Of a stretch of 43,945 bases of DNA, positions 8,312 to 16,103 are shown in pieces. Under the pieces are notes generated by a model that was not told the origin of the DNA, made no database searches, and saw nothing but the letters and a program-made list of their open reading frames with translations. The stretch's first letter is position 1; every line of letters starts with the position of its first letter. This stretch comes from Candidatus Fermentibacterota bacterium. GTDB taxonomy: Bacteria; JAFGKV01. The stretch covers positions 1-43,945 of the forward strand of contig JAUXFG010000008.1 of NCBI GenBank assembly GCA_030620115.1, read 5' to 3'. The position numbers and the translations under genes are program-made.

Positions 8312-11300
8312 ATGATCAGGAACATAGCCGTGGCCTTTTTGCTTTTGGGTCTGGTTGGCGTGCCCCATTCGCGCCAACCCACTCGACCGCTATGGATCTA
8401 CTTTGTGGACAAGGGCGGTCCTCCTCGCGCGAAGGACTTGGCACGGGAGTCGCTGTCGGAACGGTCTCTCCGGAGGAGAACAAAAATCCGTGCTCCCAGC
8501 GCTCTCACGGACTTCTCGGATATCCCATTGTTTGAGCCATATGTGGAGAGGGTGAAGTCCCACGTCTGCCGCATCCGGCATCGATCCAAGTGGTTGAATG
8601 CAGTTTCAGTGGAAGCAGATGCACGCCAGGAGAGCCTGGTGAATCTGCTGCCGTGCGTGAAGAAGATCAGTCCGGTGCGGAGATTTCAGCGCTTCCTGCC
8701 ACCAGAGGTTGCCACCAAACCCGCGCAGGGCGTTGCCGACGACTTCTACGGCCCATGCCTGGCGCAGCTCTCCCAGATATCAGCGGACAAGCTGCACCAG
8801 CTCGGATTCATCGGTACCGGCATACTCCTTTGTATGATCGATACAGGGTTCTACAAGGAACACCAAAGCCTCTCCGGCCTCGACATGATTGCGGAGCGTG
8901 ACTTCATCTTCCATGACCACGACACGCAGGAAGACCCCAGCAATCCGGAGGACTTTTCAGACAGCCACGGCACATCCACCTGGAGCGCCGCCGCCGGCTA
9001 TGCACCGGGTAGACAGATAGGCCCGGCCTATGGAGCAAGTTTCCTGCTGGCCAAGACCGAGGACCTACGATACGAGCGGCCTATTGAGGAGGACAACTGG
9101 GTTGCTGCGGTGGAATGGGCCGACTCAGCCGGCGCTGATGTCATCAGCAGCAGCCTCTCCTATACCGTATTCGACGATGGATCAGGCTACGATTTCGGCG
9201 AGCTCGACGGCAACACGGCCACCACCACCATTGCCGCGGATCGCGCGGCAGCCTTAGGCATCGCCGTGATCATTGCGGCAGGCAATTACCGAACGAATTC
9301 ATGGGGCCATATCGGAACACCCGCCGATGCGGACAGTGTCATCGCCGTAGGCGCCGTGGATGCGAGCGGCCTTCTCGCCTCATTCAGCTCTCCGGGGCCC
9401 ACCGCTGATGGTCGCCTGAAACCTGAGGTGTGCGCGCGGGGCGTCAGTACCTATTGCGCGGACAATGGCTCTCCCACCGCCTATGGAACCGGCAGCGGGA
9501 CCTCACTGAGCACGCCGCTGGTCGCGGGGGCTGCCGCACTGCTTCTCCAGATTCACCCCGAATGGTCCGGAATGGATGTACGAGAAGCCCTGTTGAGCAC
9601 CGCCAGCCAGAGCTCTACCCCTGACAATGACTATGGATGGGGCATCATAGATGCATTCAAAGCATCAGGTCTTCAGGCGGTGTTCCTGGCGTTGGAGTCA
9701 TTCCGACTCGATGACGACATGTGCGGGCAGAGCGCGGGGAATGGGAATGGCTTTCCAGAACCAGGTGAACGAATAGAGCTGGGCATCACCCTGACCAACG
9801 AAGGATCAATTGAGAGTACCACACTGCGAGCACATCTGACATCCGGGAGCGCGTCCATCTCTCTCATCGAAGGAGAGCTCACTGTCTCGCCTCTTTCCCC
9901 GGGAGAGACCAGGGCGAGCTCACAGATGTTTGTTTTGGAGATCGCCCCAGGGGCAACCGGCGGCACTGTCGTCCCGTTGACTCTGATCGTGAAAGACATG
10001 GCAGCCGACACCATGCTTGTGCACGAGATCGAGATGACCATTGTTGATCTTTCCCTCCTGTGGGGTTCCGTGGTGGAGACAGGCGCCGGCAATCCCATCG
10101 GCGAAGCGGAGATCCGCATCATCAACAGGGTAACAGGCAATCAGGCTGCCAGTTCTCTCGCGGGCTCTGACGGTGCTTTCGTCAGCTGGATCGAGCCCGG
10201 ATCCTATGCGGTCCAAGCGCGAAAGGATGGCTATGTGAGTCAGGACGCCCATTTCCTCGATCTTGGTGAGGAAGCGGAGATCTCGTTGGAGCTGTCGCGG
10301 CCGATCCTCTCAATCCAAGAAGACACGCTCCGATTCTCGGCGGAACGCGACAGCTCCTTTCTCGAGTTTGTGGGCATACGCAATGCGGGAACGGGAATCT
10401 TGACTCTTTCGACACAAATAGCCTCAACTGAAAGCGTATCTGAGATACGCCCAACCCAATGGATTGCCCTGAGAAACGATCCTGTTGAGGGCTTCAAGCC
10501 TGATATCATTGCCGTGCATGCCAAAGTGGGCTTTTCGACTCTTCACCTGAGAGTTCAGACCACCGAATCGTGGGTTCCGTCCACGCAACGAACGCTCGTC
10601 ATCGGCTTGGATACTGATGGCAACCCTTCGAATGGTCTTGTGGCTGCGGGCCTCCAGTCGGACTTCCGGATCAGATGGTCGTCCGATCCGGAACTCTACA
10701 AGATAGTCTCGGGCAGATGGTGGTTCGAAGCATTCCTTGAGGGACAGCGCACTGATACCACGCTGACCGTGGCCGTTCCCGCGGATCGGTTGGTATTCGG
10801 GAACCATCCCATGCTCAACATGGCAATCGTTGTTGAGAACTCCCTCTCAGATCCAGTGATCACCGGCGATAGGGTTCCTGACGACGGCGGTTCGGAGCCC
10901 ATCTCTTGGGCGCTGGCTGGCCCGCAGTGGATCAGCACGGACAGCTCCTTCATTTCACTCGCCCAAGGGGAGGAACGAAGCGCTCCGCTCTTTTTTTTCA
11001 CTTCCGGACTTGCCAGCGGCATCCATAGAGGGGAGATCATTTTCCAGGGAGGGCTCCAGTCCGCGCATCGACTGCCTCTGCTCCTGACCATCGCAGGTTC
11101 TTCGCCACCACCCGATCACTTGATTCTTGGCCCGATAGCACCAAATCCCACCACCGGGGCCTTTCGTGTGAAGCTCCACCTGTCCTTGGCGTCAGTCATC
11201 AGCCTCTCGCTGTTTGATATGGCGGGGAGGGAAACGTGGATATGGAATCTTGGGGAGCAGGACCCTGGGATTTTTTGGCAAGAACTCGAGATACCACCCC

Positions 11301-11380
11301 ACGTGCCGGCCGGGATCTATACGCTCCATGTAGAAAGTGATGCGGGCTCGGCTTTTGGGGGCGTGGTGGTGAGGTACTGA
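8312..11380 (+). CDS. Secreted S8 family serine peptidase (subtilase) with FlgD-like C-terminal domain
   Basis: 1022-residue secreted protease. A signal peptide covers about residues 1-20. It is followed by an FCB-type subtilase propeptide (WIYFVDKGG, SERSLRRRTKIR, SKWLNAVSVE) that closely resembles that of the subtilase at 37021-40665. The catalytic triad is Asp177 (CMIDTGF), His219 (SDSHGTS) and Ser398 (GTGSGTSLSTPLVAG). After the catalytic domain come CARDB-like and Ig-like segments, a carboxypeptidase-regulatory-like domain (LWGSVVETGAGNPIGEAEI...YAVQARKDGY) and a final FlgD/T9SS-type Ig domain (IAPNPTTGAFRVKL...PAGIYTLHV). The start is ATG at 8312 with GGAGG 7 bases upstream. The protein probably acts outside the cell or on its surface. 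The YqeG-fusion gene starts one base after its stop. Confidence 0.93.
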   Translation: MIRNIAVAFLLLGLVGVPHSRQPTRPLWIYFVDKGGPPRAKDLARESLSERSLRRRTKIRAPSALTDFSDIPLFEPYVERVKSHVCRIRHRSKWLNAVSVEADARQESLVNLLPCVKKISPVRRFQRFLPPEVATKPAQGVADDFYGPCLAQLSQISADKLHQLGFIGTGILLCMIDTGFYKEHQSLSGLDMIAERDFIFHDHDTQEDPSNPEDFSDSHGTSTWSAAAGYAPGRQIGPAYGASFLLAKTEDLRYERPIEEDNWVAAVEWADSAGADVISSSLSYTVFDDGSGYDFGELDGNTATTTIAADRAAALGIAVIIAAGNYRTNSWGHIGTPADADSVIAVGAVDASGLLASFSSPGPTADGRLKPEVCARGVSTYCADNGSPTAYGTGSGTSLSTPLVAGAAALLLQIHPEWSGMDVREALLSTASQSSTPDNDYGWGIIDAFKASGLQAVFLALESFRLDDDMCGQSAGNGNGFPEPGERIELGITLTNEGSIESTTLRAHLTSGSASISLIEGELTVSPLSPGETRASSQMFVLEIAPGATGGTVVPLTLIVKDMAADTMLVHEIEMTIVDLSLLWGSVVETGAGNPIGEAEIRIINRVTGNQAASSLAGSDGAFVSWIEPGSYAVQARKDGYVSQDAHFLDLGEEAEISLELSRPILSIQEDTLRFSAERDSSFLEFVGIRNAGTGILTLSTQIASTESVSEIRPTQWIALRNDPVEGFKPDIIAVHAKVGFSTLHLRVQTTESWVPSTQRTLVIGLDTDGNPSNGLVAAGLQSDFRIRWSSDPELYKIVSGRWWFEAFLEGQRTDTTLTVAVPADRLVFGNHPMLNMAIVVENSLSDPVITGDRVPDDGGSEPISWALAGPQWISTDSSFISLAQGEERSAPLFFFTSGLASGIHRGEIIFQGGLQSAHRLPLLLTIAGSSPPPDHLILGPIAPNPTTGAFRVKLHLSLASVISLSLFDMAGRETWIWNLGEQDPGIFWQELEIPPHVPAGIYTLHVESDAGSAFGGVVVRY

Positions 11381-11381
11381 A

Positions 11382-13109
11382 TTGGGCCTTGCGCGTGAAC
11401 TCCAAATAGCCAGGGAGGCCATTGCCGGATCCGAGCGTCTTCTTCCGGACTATGTCCTGGATAGGGTTGAAGATCTCGACCCCCAGGAGATTATCGATCT
11501 TGGGTTCCGATATCTGGTGTTCGACTTTGACAATACACTGGCGCATTGGGGAGCTTTGTCACTTCCGGCGAGCAGCATTCGCCTCTTCAGGAGACTCCTC
11601 GATAAAGGCCTCGGGGTTGCGGTGGCATCCAATGGTCACACCAGGCGTTTCCGGAAGCTCTCGCGGCAATGGGAGACCGAAGATGTTGCCTTTCTCGGCA
11701 GGTGTGGGAAGCCGGATTCCGCGAAACTGGAGGCATTCCTCAAGGAGCGCCACTGGGATCCATCTGCCACTCTCTTGGTGGGAGATAACATGGGAGCCGA
11801 TGTGGCGGCAGCGCGAGGTGCGGGCTGCGCCGTTGCTTTGGTGAAACGCCGGCACTATCTGGAATTCCCGTTGACCAAGATCTGGCGCTTGGTCGAGTCC
11901 ATCCATCGCCTGCGGCGCAGAAAGGAATGGCGCATACTCAGAAGACTCGGCGCGACTGCGGAACGAACCACCAGAGGCGCTCTCTGGGAGGGATTCGCGG
12001 CTCTGGTGCTGCTCGCCTATGCGGCCATCTTCCTCCTCCCGCTCACCAAGACACCGATTCCCGGCTCTTCGCTGACCATGCTCTCGCTGGAACTCGCAGA
12101 CAATCTCTCGCGAGAATGGCCGACCTTGGCATCGAGAGAGCCGGAACGTTCACCGTTGGTGTTGGGAGGACTGGCGGTGCAAAAGAATCTGGGGCCAAGC
12201 AAAAGAATAATAGGCATCGTTTCGCTGGGTGCGGCGATACTCGCCGCACTCCTGTTCTATCTGTTTCTCAGAAAAAAAACCAGCCGTCTCCAGGCCGGGC
12301 TCATGGCCTCGATTGTCCTCTTCGCGCCGGCCTTCATGGCCACGGTGGGCGAGATTTCCCCTGGTATGGTCGAGCTCCTTATCGTACTGGGGATTCTCCT
12401 GGTCCCGGCAAACCCATACCTCCTTGCCATCCTTTTCTTCGCCGCACTGACGAATGGGCTGTCGGCAATCTGCCTTATCCCTACTCTCCTAATCAGATCT
12501 TCCCCGCGAAACCGGCGTGCTTTTCTCCGCAATGCCGCAGTGGCTGCTCTCATTGCCTGCTCTATCTGGGTTCCCATGGCGAGCCTCAGAAGCGTTCCTG
12601 CCCCAGCTTGGGAGATCAGCAACCTCGAAAAGGAATCCACGGCCTACGCGGCGGTGTCTTCCCTGTCCGGAGCGGGTTTCTTCAAGCAGGCATTGCAGAT
12701 AGAGGCGGACCTTGCACAAGGATTGTGGGGCAACACGGGGGGGCGCGGCACGATACCACTGCTGCTTTTGGCATGTCTGTTCAGCATCCCCTCTCTGTGC
12801 AGTGCATCCTTGCCGGCCGCGGTCTATCTGCTCCTGAGGCTGCTGCTTGTCCTCCTGGTTCCGATGATGTTCACTCGTGGCCTCATGATACCCCTCTTGC
12901 TGCCGTTTTTACTCTTGGGGCTGGCCCATGCGTTGGGATGTTCGAGACAGAGGGTCGTTCCTCTCATCTTCGCCGCAGTATTGCTGTTTCTCATCCTGGG
13001 CAATGCGCCCACGGTCCGGCGCCAGATCATCTCATCCCGACAGAGCTACACCACCGCTACGATGCATGCTTCTCACGAACTGTCTTCATCCCCGCGGACC
13101 AACGATTGA
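11382..13109 (+). CDS. YqeG-like HAD-IIIA phosphatase fused to a polytopic membrane domain
   Basis: 575 residues. The first 170 are a HAD phosphatase of the YqeG/IIIA type: motif I YLVFDFDNTLAHW (Asp48, Asp50), motif II VASNG, a Lys in CGKPD (Lys110) and motif IV VGDNMGAD (Asp135). Ordinary YqeG proteins end near residue 170. Here a basic linker leads into about 370 residues of hydrophobic segments, starting near 203 and continuing around 285-303, 312-330, 335-375, 395-420 and 480-565, so roughly eight to ten membrane spans. The frame runs through with no stop or frameshift, so the fusion looks real. The start is TTG at 11382 just after the subtilase TGA, with GAGG 7 bases upstream. I do not recognise the membrane domain. 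A lipid-linked or envelope sugar phosphate is a possible substrate, but that is inference. Confidence 0.8.
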   Translation: MGLARELQIAREAIAGSERLLPDYVLDRVEDLDPQEIIDLGFRYLVFDFDNTLAHWGALSLPASSIRLFRRLLDKGLGVAVASNGHTRRFRKLSRQWETEDVAFLGRCGKPDSAKLEAFLKERHWDPSATLLVGDNMGADVAAARGAGCAVALVKRRHYLEFPLTKIWRLVESIHRLRRRKEWRILRRLGATAERTTRGALWEGFAALVLLAYAAIFLLPLTKTPIPGSSLTMLSLELADNLSREWPTLASREPERSPLVLGGLAVQKNLGPSKRIIGIVSLGAAILAALLFYLFLRKKTSRLQAGLMASIVLFAPAFMATVGEISPGMVELLIVLGILLVPANPYLLAILFFAALTNGLSAICLIPTLLIRSSPRNRRAFLRNAAVAALIACSIWVPMASLRSVPAPAWEISNLEKESTAYAAVSSLSGAGFFKQALQIEADLAQGLWGNTGGRGTIPLLLLACLFSIPSLCSASLPAAVYLLLRLLLVLLVPMMFTRGLMIPLLLPFLLLGLAHALGCSRQRVVPLIFAAVLLFLILGNAPTVRRQIISSRQSYTTATMHASHELSSSPRTND

Positions 13110-13136
13110 CCTGGTACCCGGTCAGACGTTGGGAGG

Positions 13137-13160
13137 TTGATGGGTAGATGGGTTGATGGG
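13137..13160. repeat. Octamer tandem tract (TKGATGGG type) after a stop codon
   Basis: Three imperfect 8-base units TTGATGGG, TAGATGGG, TTGATGGG start 27 bases after the YqeG-fusion stop. A small hairpin GGTTCA...TGAACC (13155-13174) overlaps the end. Related tracts follow the stops at 25687, 35213 and 40814. Confidence 0.7.
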
Positions 13161-13225
13161 TTCAAGGTAACCCTGAACCTCCGAAACCATCAATGGTTGC
13201 GCGCATATCATATCGGAGACGGCAG

Positions 13226-13244
13226 TCCCGCGGCGGACGCGGGA
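13226..13244. terminator. GC-rich hairpin (CCCGCG family) between convergent genes
   Basis: Perfect 7-base arms TCCCGCG / CGCGGGA with loop GCGGA. It lies between the convergent ends at 13109 and 13258. The same stem-loop recurs at 30638 and a variant at 16074. There is no U-tract, so a simple intrinsic terminator is uncertain; a REP-type element with terminator-like placement fits. Confidence 0.55.
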
Positions 13245-13257
13245 TGAGAAGCCCGGG

Positions 13258-13713
13258 CTAGATCTCCTTCAATTGCAGGGCATTTCGGATCATCTCGACC
13301 TCTTCCCGTTCTTCCATCTCAAGCAGTCTCTTGAACACCTCCCGCACATCCTCGTAGGGGGCGCAGTCCGCCATGGCTTCATAGAGTTTGATCAGGCAGT
13401 AGTCGAGACGAACCGCCACGTTGATGACTTCATCAATGGACATGTCGGCCGATAGATCACTACACTCGAAGCAGTCGGAGGGGATTGAATGGGGGATGTC
13501 CCTGCACCAACAGTCGAGGACACGCCCTGAGACCTCATGCTCATAGATTGCAAGGCTTTCCTGAAGATGCTTCTCGTGGCGACTCAGATAGTCCAGGAGC
13601 ATTCTTACCCTCGGGCGTTGAGCCTTGTCGCCAAGGCGATCATATAGCTCGCTTATCCGCCCATGAATCTCAACAGTTCGGTCAAGCACATCTCGGATCT
13701 GTTCAAACGCCAT
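13258..13713 (-). CDS. Ferritin-like four-helix protein of unknown function
   Basis: 151 residues, almost all helical, arranged as two helix pairs: the first around EIHGRISELYDRLGD...YLSRHEKHLQESLAIYEHE, the second around SIDEVINVAVRLDYCLIKLYEAMAD...VFKRLLEMEEREEVEMIRNAL. The layout resembles rubrerythrin/ferritin-like proteins. However, the ExxH diiron motifs are not intact: RHEKH has no ExxH and the last helix has EMEEREE with no His. Metal binding is therefore doubtful. A short middle segment carries three Cys (DCWCRD and FECSD). The start is ATG at 13713 after GGGGGA. It stands alone, convergent with the YqeG fusion and divergent from the GEVED gene. Confidence 0.75.
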   Translation of the reverse strand: MAFEQIRDVLDRTVEIHGRISELYDRLGDKAQRPRVRMLLDYLSRHEKHLQESLAIYEHEVSGRVLDCWCRDIPHSIPSDCFECSDLSADMSIDEVINVAVRLDYCLIKLYEAMADCAPYEDVREVFKRLLEMEEREEVEMIRNALQLKEI

Positions 13714-13812
13714 GGTCTTCCCCCTATTCTCATGCTCTCAATGTAAAACTCGCATCCCAACCATAATTACCACTTCTCCGATTGAAAAGATTAGCCAATG
13801 AGAGCTCATAGG

Positions 13813-13898
13813 GCAAGTGAAATCTGTGGGGCGAAATCGGCAAACGGGTCCCGAAACTGACCGGGTAGGAGGTAATGGACACCGGTCGAGCCACTTGC
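13813..13898 (+). promoter_or_regulatory. Candidate structured leader RNA upstream of the GEVED protein gene
   Basis: In the 345-base gap between the ferritin-like gene and the plus-strand gene at 14059, a perfect 7-base outer stem pairs 13813-13819 (GCAAGTG) with 13892-13898 (CACTTGC). Inside it, 13859-13864 (GACCGG) pairs perfectly with 13882-13887 (CCGGTC), and a weaker GGGG/TCCC pairing is possible between 13828-13831 and 13849-13852. Together these give a three-way-junction layout with purine-rich unpaired joints. I compared it from memory with the c-di-GMP-I, TPP, cobalamin and fluoride consensus patterns and none fits. It may be an undescribed leader element or chance pairing. Confidence 0.35.
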
Positions 13899-14058
13899 GC
13901 TCCGAATCTTAATCCGAAGATAACGAGATCCTTATGCGATCTTAACAATTGGAATGCATATTCTTGTGATGGACCGTTATCGGAAAATCATGCCTATCGA
14001 AAAAGATGATCCGTCCTCGTGACTCGGGCATGAAAGGTTGGAAGAAAGGAGAAAACAG

Positions 14059-16002
14059 ATGATTCTCTTGTCAGAACACACGCGGCGGGCTCTCATACTC
14101 GCCGGAGCAGTACTACTGGCATATGCCGTTTCGACCGCTATGGCCGGGACGCCCACGGTGAATGGGTTGTACTACGGTGATGGCGATGAGACGAACTACT
14201 TCTTCTTGCGTGCAGCTGATGGCGCGCGGGGAAGCGTCTATTACAACCTCGTGGGTGATACGCTCTATGTGCTCATGCTTCTGGACGGCAGTGTCAACGA
14301 CAATGTCTTCGGTATTCGAAGCCAGGGGCAGAACAGACCAGACGGCGACTATCTGGAGAGCGCAGGTTGGGAATCCGGGAGCACCACCCATCAAGCCGCG
14401 GATCTCATCGGATCTGATCATCTCCAGGTTTCAGTCATATGCGGTGACAGTGCTTGGTCGTGGCGGCAGGACTACCTTTGGGATGCTGACTACGATGATG
14501 ACCCATCGGAGACAGATTGGCTATCAGATCATCTGGGCCCCGACGCGGTGGCGGAACCGGGGACCCCTCCTCCAGGTCTCATCGGATCTGCCAGTTCAAT
14601 GCAATGGAACATGAACAACACCTTGTGGGATGTCACACTCGGTGGGAACCGTACGACGATTCAGACCTGGAAATCGGTTGACGATTGGTTTGATCCTATT
14701 ACCGGAGCCAGTGGCGACAGCAGCGTGGTGAATAATGGGTACAATGAGTACGACGCCACGTGGCAGTGGGAGTGGCCAATGGTATATGAGATGGCCATCG
14801 ACCTCTCTCTCTGTGGCCCCGATCCCATTACCATTACCGTCATCTCGGCACACAACTCGCCGGTCAAGGACCAGGGTGATGGTGGCGACGAAATGGAGAA
14901 CGTCCCCGTTGATTCTACGCAACTCGTGGACTATGGGGATGCGCCGGAACCAACATATCCAACCAATCTGGCGAATGATGGAGCTCGCCACTATATCGTC
15001 TCCAATGGGCCCTTTCTTGGTGCGATCGTTGATGCCGAGGCAGACGGTCAACCCGACGCCACCACCACGGGCGATGACAATCTGGATGGATCTGACGACG
15101 AAGATGGCGTAGTATTTACTTCGCCACTCATACCAGGCCTCTTGGCAACCGTGGATGTGACTGCCTCCGCTCCCGGTTTGCTCAACGCATGGTTGGACTT
15201 CAATACCAATGGCAGCTGGGGCGATACCGATGAGCAGATTTTCCAGGACGTACCTCTTGTGGCAGGCACCAACAGCCTAAGCTTCACCGTGCCTGCAGGC
15301 GCGAATCTGGCCCTGACCTCGGCCCGCTTCCGGTTCAGCACCACGGGAGGCCTGACATTCACGGGTCTTGCCTCTGACGGCGAGGTAGAGGATTACATGG
15401 TGAGTGTGGTGGTCCCGGTCGAACTCACGACATTCAGCGCTACGTCTCTGGGAGACATGGTCCGCCTCGACTGGAGAACCGAGTCCGAATCCGACAATCT
15501 GGGATTCAATATCTATCGCTCCACCACAGAAGATGCCTCCTATGTCCGCATCAATGATGAACTTGTCCCAGGGGCAGGTACGACTTCAGCCTCTCAGAAT
15601 TATAGCTACCTCGACAAGGATATCGCATCCGGTATGACCTACTTCTACATGCTGGGCGATGTGAGCACCGGGGGTGTCGAGAAGCGCCACGGACCCATCC
15701 GTATTGAGATCGCAGTACAGACTAAGGTCTTTCGTCTGGAGACCCCCCTGCCGCATCCCATCAAGGATACAGCGACTCTGCAGCTTACGCTGCCATCGGC
15801 CGGGATGACCCGCCTGGCTCTCTACGATCTTGCCGGAAGAGAGCAAGCGCTCCTGTTGGCTGAGCAGCTACCACCCGGCAATCACACGGTCACATGGCAT
15901 CGGGGACACCAACCCGGGCAACGCCTCCCCGCGGGACTATACGTGATGAGATTGTCATCACCGGCGGGATCCCGAGCAAGAAGGATCATTCTGGCGGAAT
16001 AG
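14059..16002 (+). CDS. Secreted GEVED-domain surface protein with FlgD-like C-terminal domain
   Basis: 647 residues with a signal peptide (positively charged start, hydrophobic stretch, cleavage near Ala-Met-Ala-Gly). A beta-rich N-terminal domain (about 30-300) is followed by a GEVED domain. That domain shows the acidic entry DYGDAPEPTYPT, the DEDGVVF strand, LNAWLDFNTNGSWGDTDEQIF and the ending GEVEDYMV near residue 447. Next come a fibronectin-like segment (VELTTFSATSLGDMVRLDWRTESESDNLGFNIYR) and a final FlgD/T9SS-type Ig domain (PHPIKDTATLQLTLP...LPAGLYVMRLSS). The start is ATG at 14059, 7 bases after AAAGGAG; the frame is open 21 bases further up with no SD. It is probably exported and anchored or released at the cell surface. 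No partner gene is nearby. Confidence 0.88.
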   Translation: MILLSEHTRRALILAGAVLLAYAVSTAMAGTPTVNGLYYGDGDETNYFFLRAADGARGSVYYNLVGDTLYVLMLLDGSVNDNVFGIRSQGQNRPDGDYLESAGWESGSTTHQAADLIGSDHLQVSVICGDSAWSWRQDYLWDADYDDDPSETDWLSDHLGPDAVAEPGTPPPGLIGSASSMQWNMNNTLWDVTLGGNRTTIQTWKSVDDWFDPITGASGDSSVVNNGYNEYDATWQWEWPMVYEMAIDLSLCGPDPITITVISAHNSPVKDQGDGGDEMENVPVDSTQLVDYGDAPEPTYPTNLANDGARHYIVSNGPFLGAIVDAEADGQPDATTTGDDNLDGSDDEDGVVFTSPLIPGLLATVDVTASAPGLLNAWLDFNTNGSWGDTDEQIFQDVPLVAGTNSLSFTVPAGANLALTSARFRFSTTGGLTFTGLASDGEVEDYMVSVVVPVELTTFSATSLGDMVRLDWRTESESDNLGFNIYRSTTEDASYVRINDELVPGAGTTSASQNYSYLDKDIASGMTYFYMLGDVSTGGVEKRHGPIRIEIAVQTKVFRLETPLPHPIKDTATLQLTLPSAGMTRLALYDLAGREQALLLAEQLPPGNHTVTWHRGHQPGQRLPAGLYVMRLSSPAGSRARRIILAE

Positions 16003-16003
16003 C

Positions 16004-16103
16004 CCGGATTTCTCACTCCCGCCGAGGAGGCGGGATCGCGACACGGTTGCGCCTCCGTCGCGGGATTGCAGTTCCGCGGCAGACGCGGGAGTGAGAAGTT
16101 CGG
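16004..16103. terminator. Long inverted repeat enclosing CCCGC hairpins, just after a stop
   Basis: Starts 2 bases after the GEVED gene stop. Outer arms 16004-16022 and 16085-16103 match at 17 of 19 positions. The left part contains a CTCCCGCC/GGCGGGAT hairpin and the right part a TTCCGCG/CGCGGGA hairpin with loop GCAGA, so alternative folds exist. The position suggests a transcription terminator or REP-like element; there is no U-tract. Confidence 0.6.

Noticed and set aside
11927-13147. 406-codon open frame in another frame over the membrane domain
   Set aside because: Composition is a shadow of the true frame (Arg/Gly/His-rich, no domains), while the 11382 frame shows coherent membrane segments.
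13813-13898. Assignment as a c-di-GMP-I (GEMM) riboswitch
   Set aside because: The three-helix layout is similar, but the conserved GACGCAAAGCC-type core is absent; kept only as an unassigned candidate structure.
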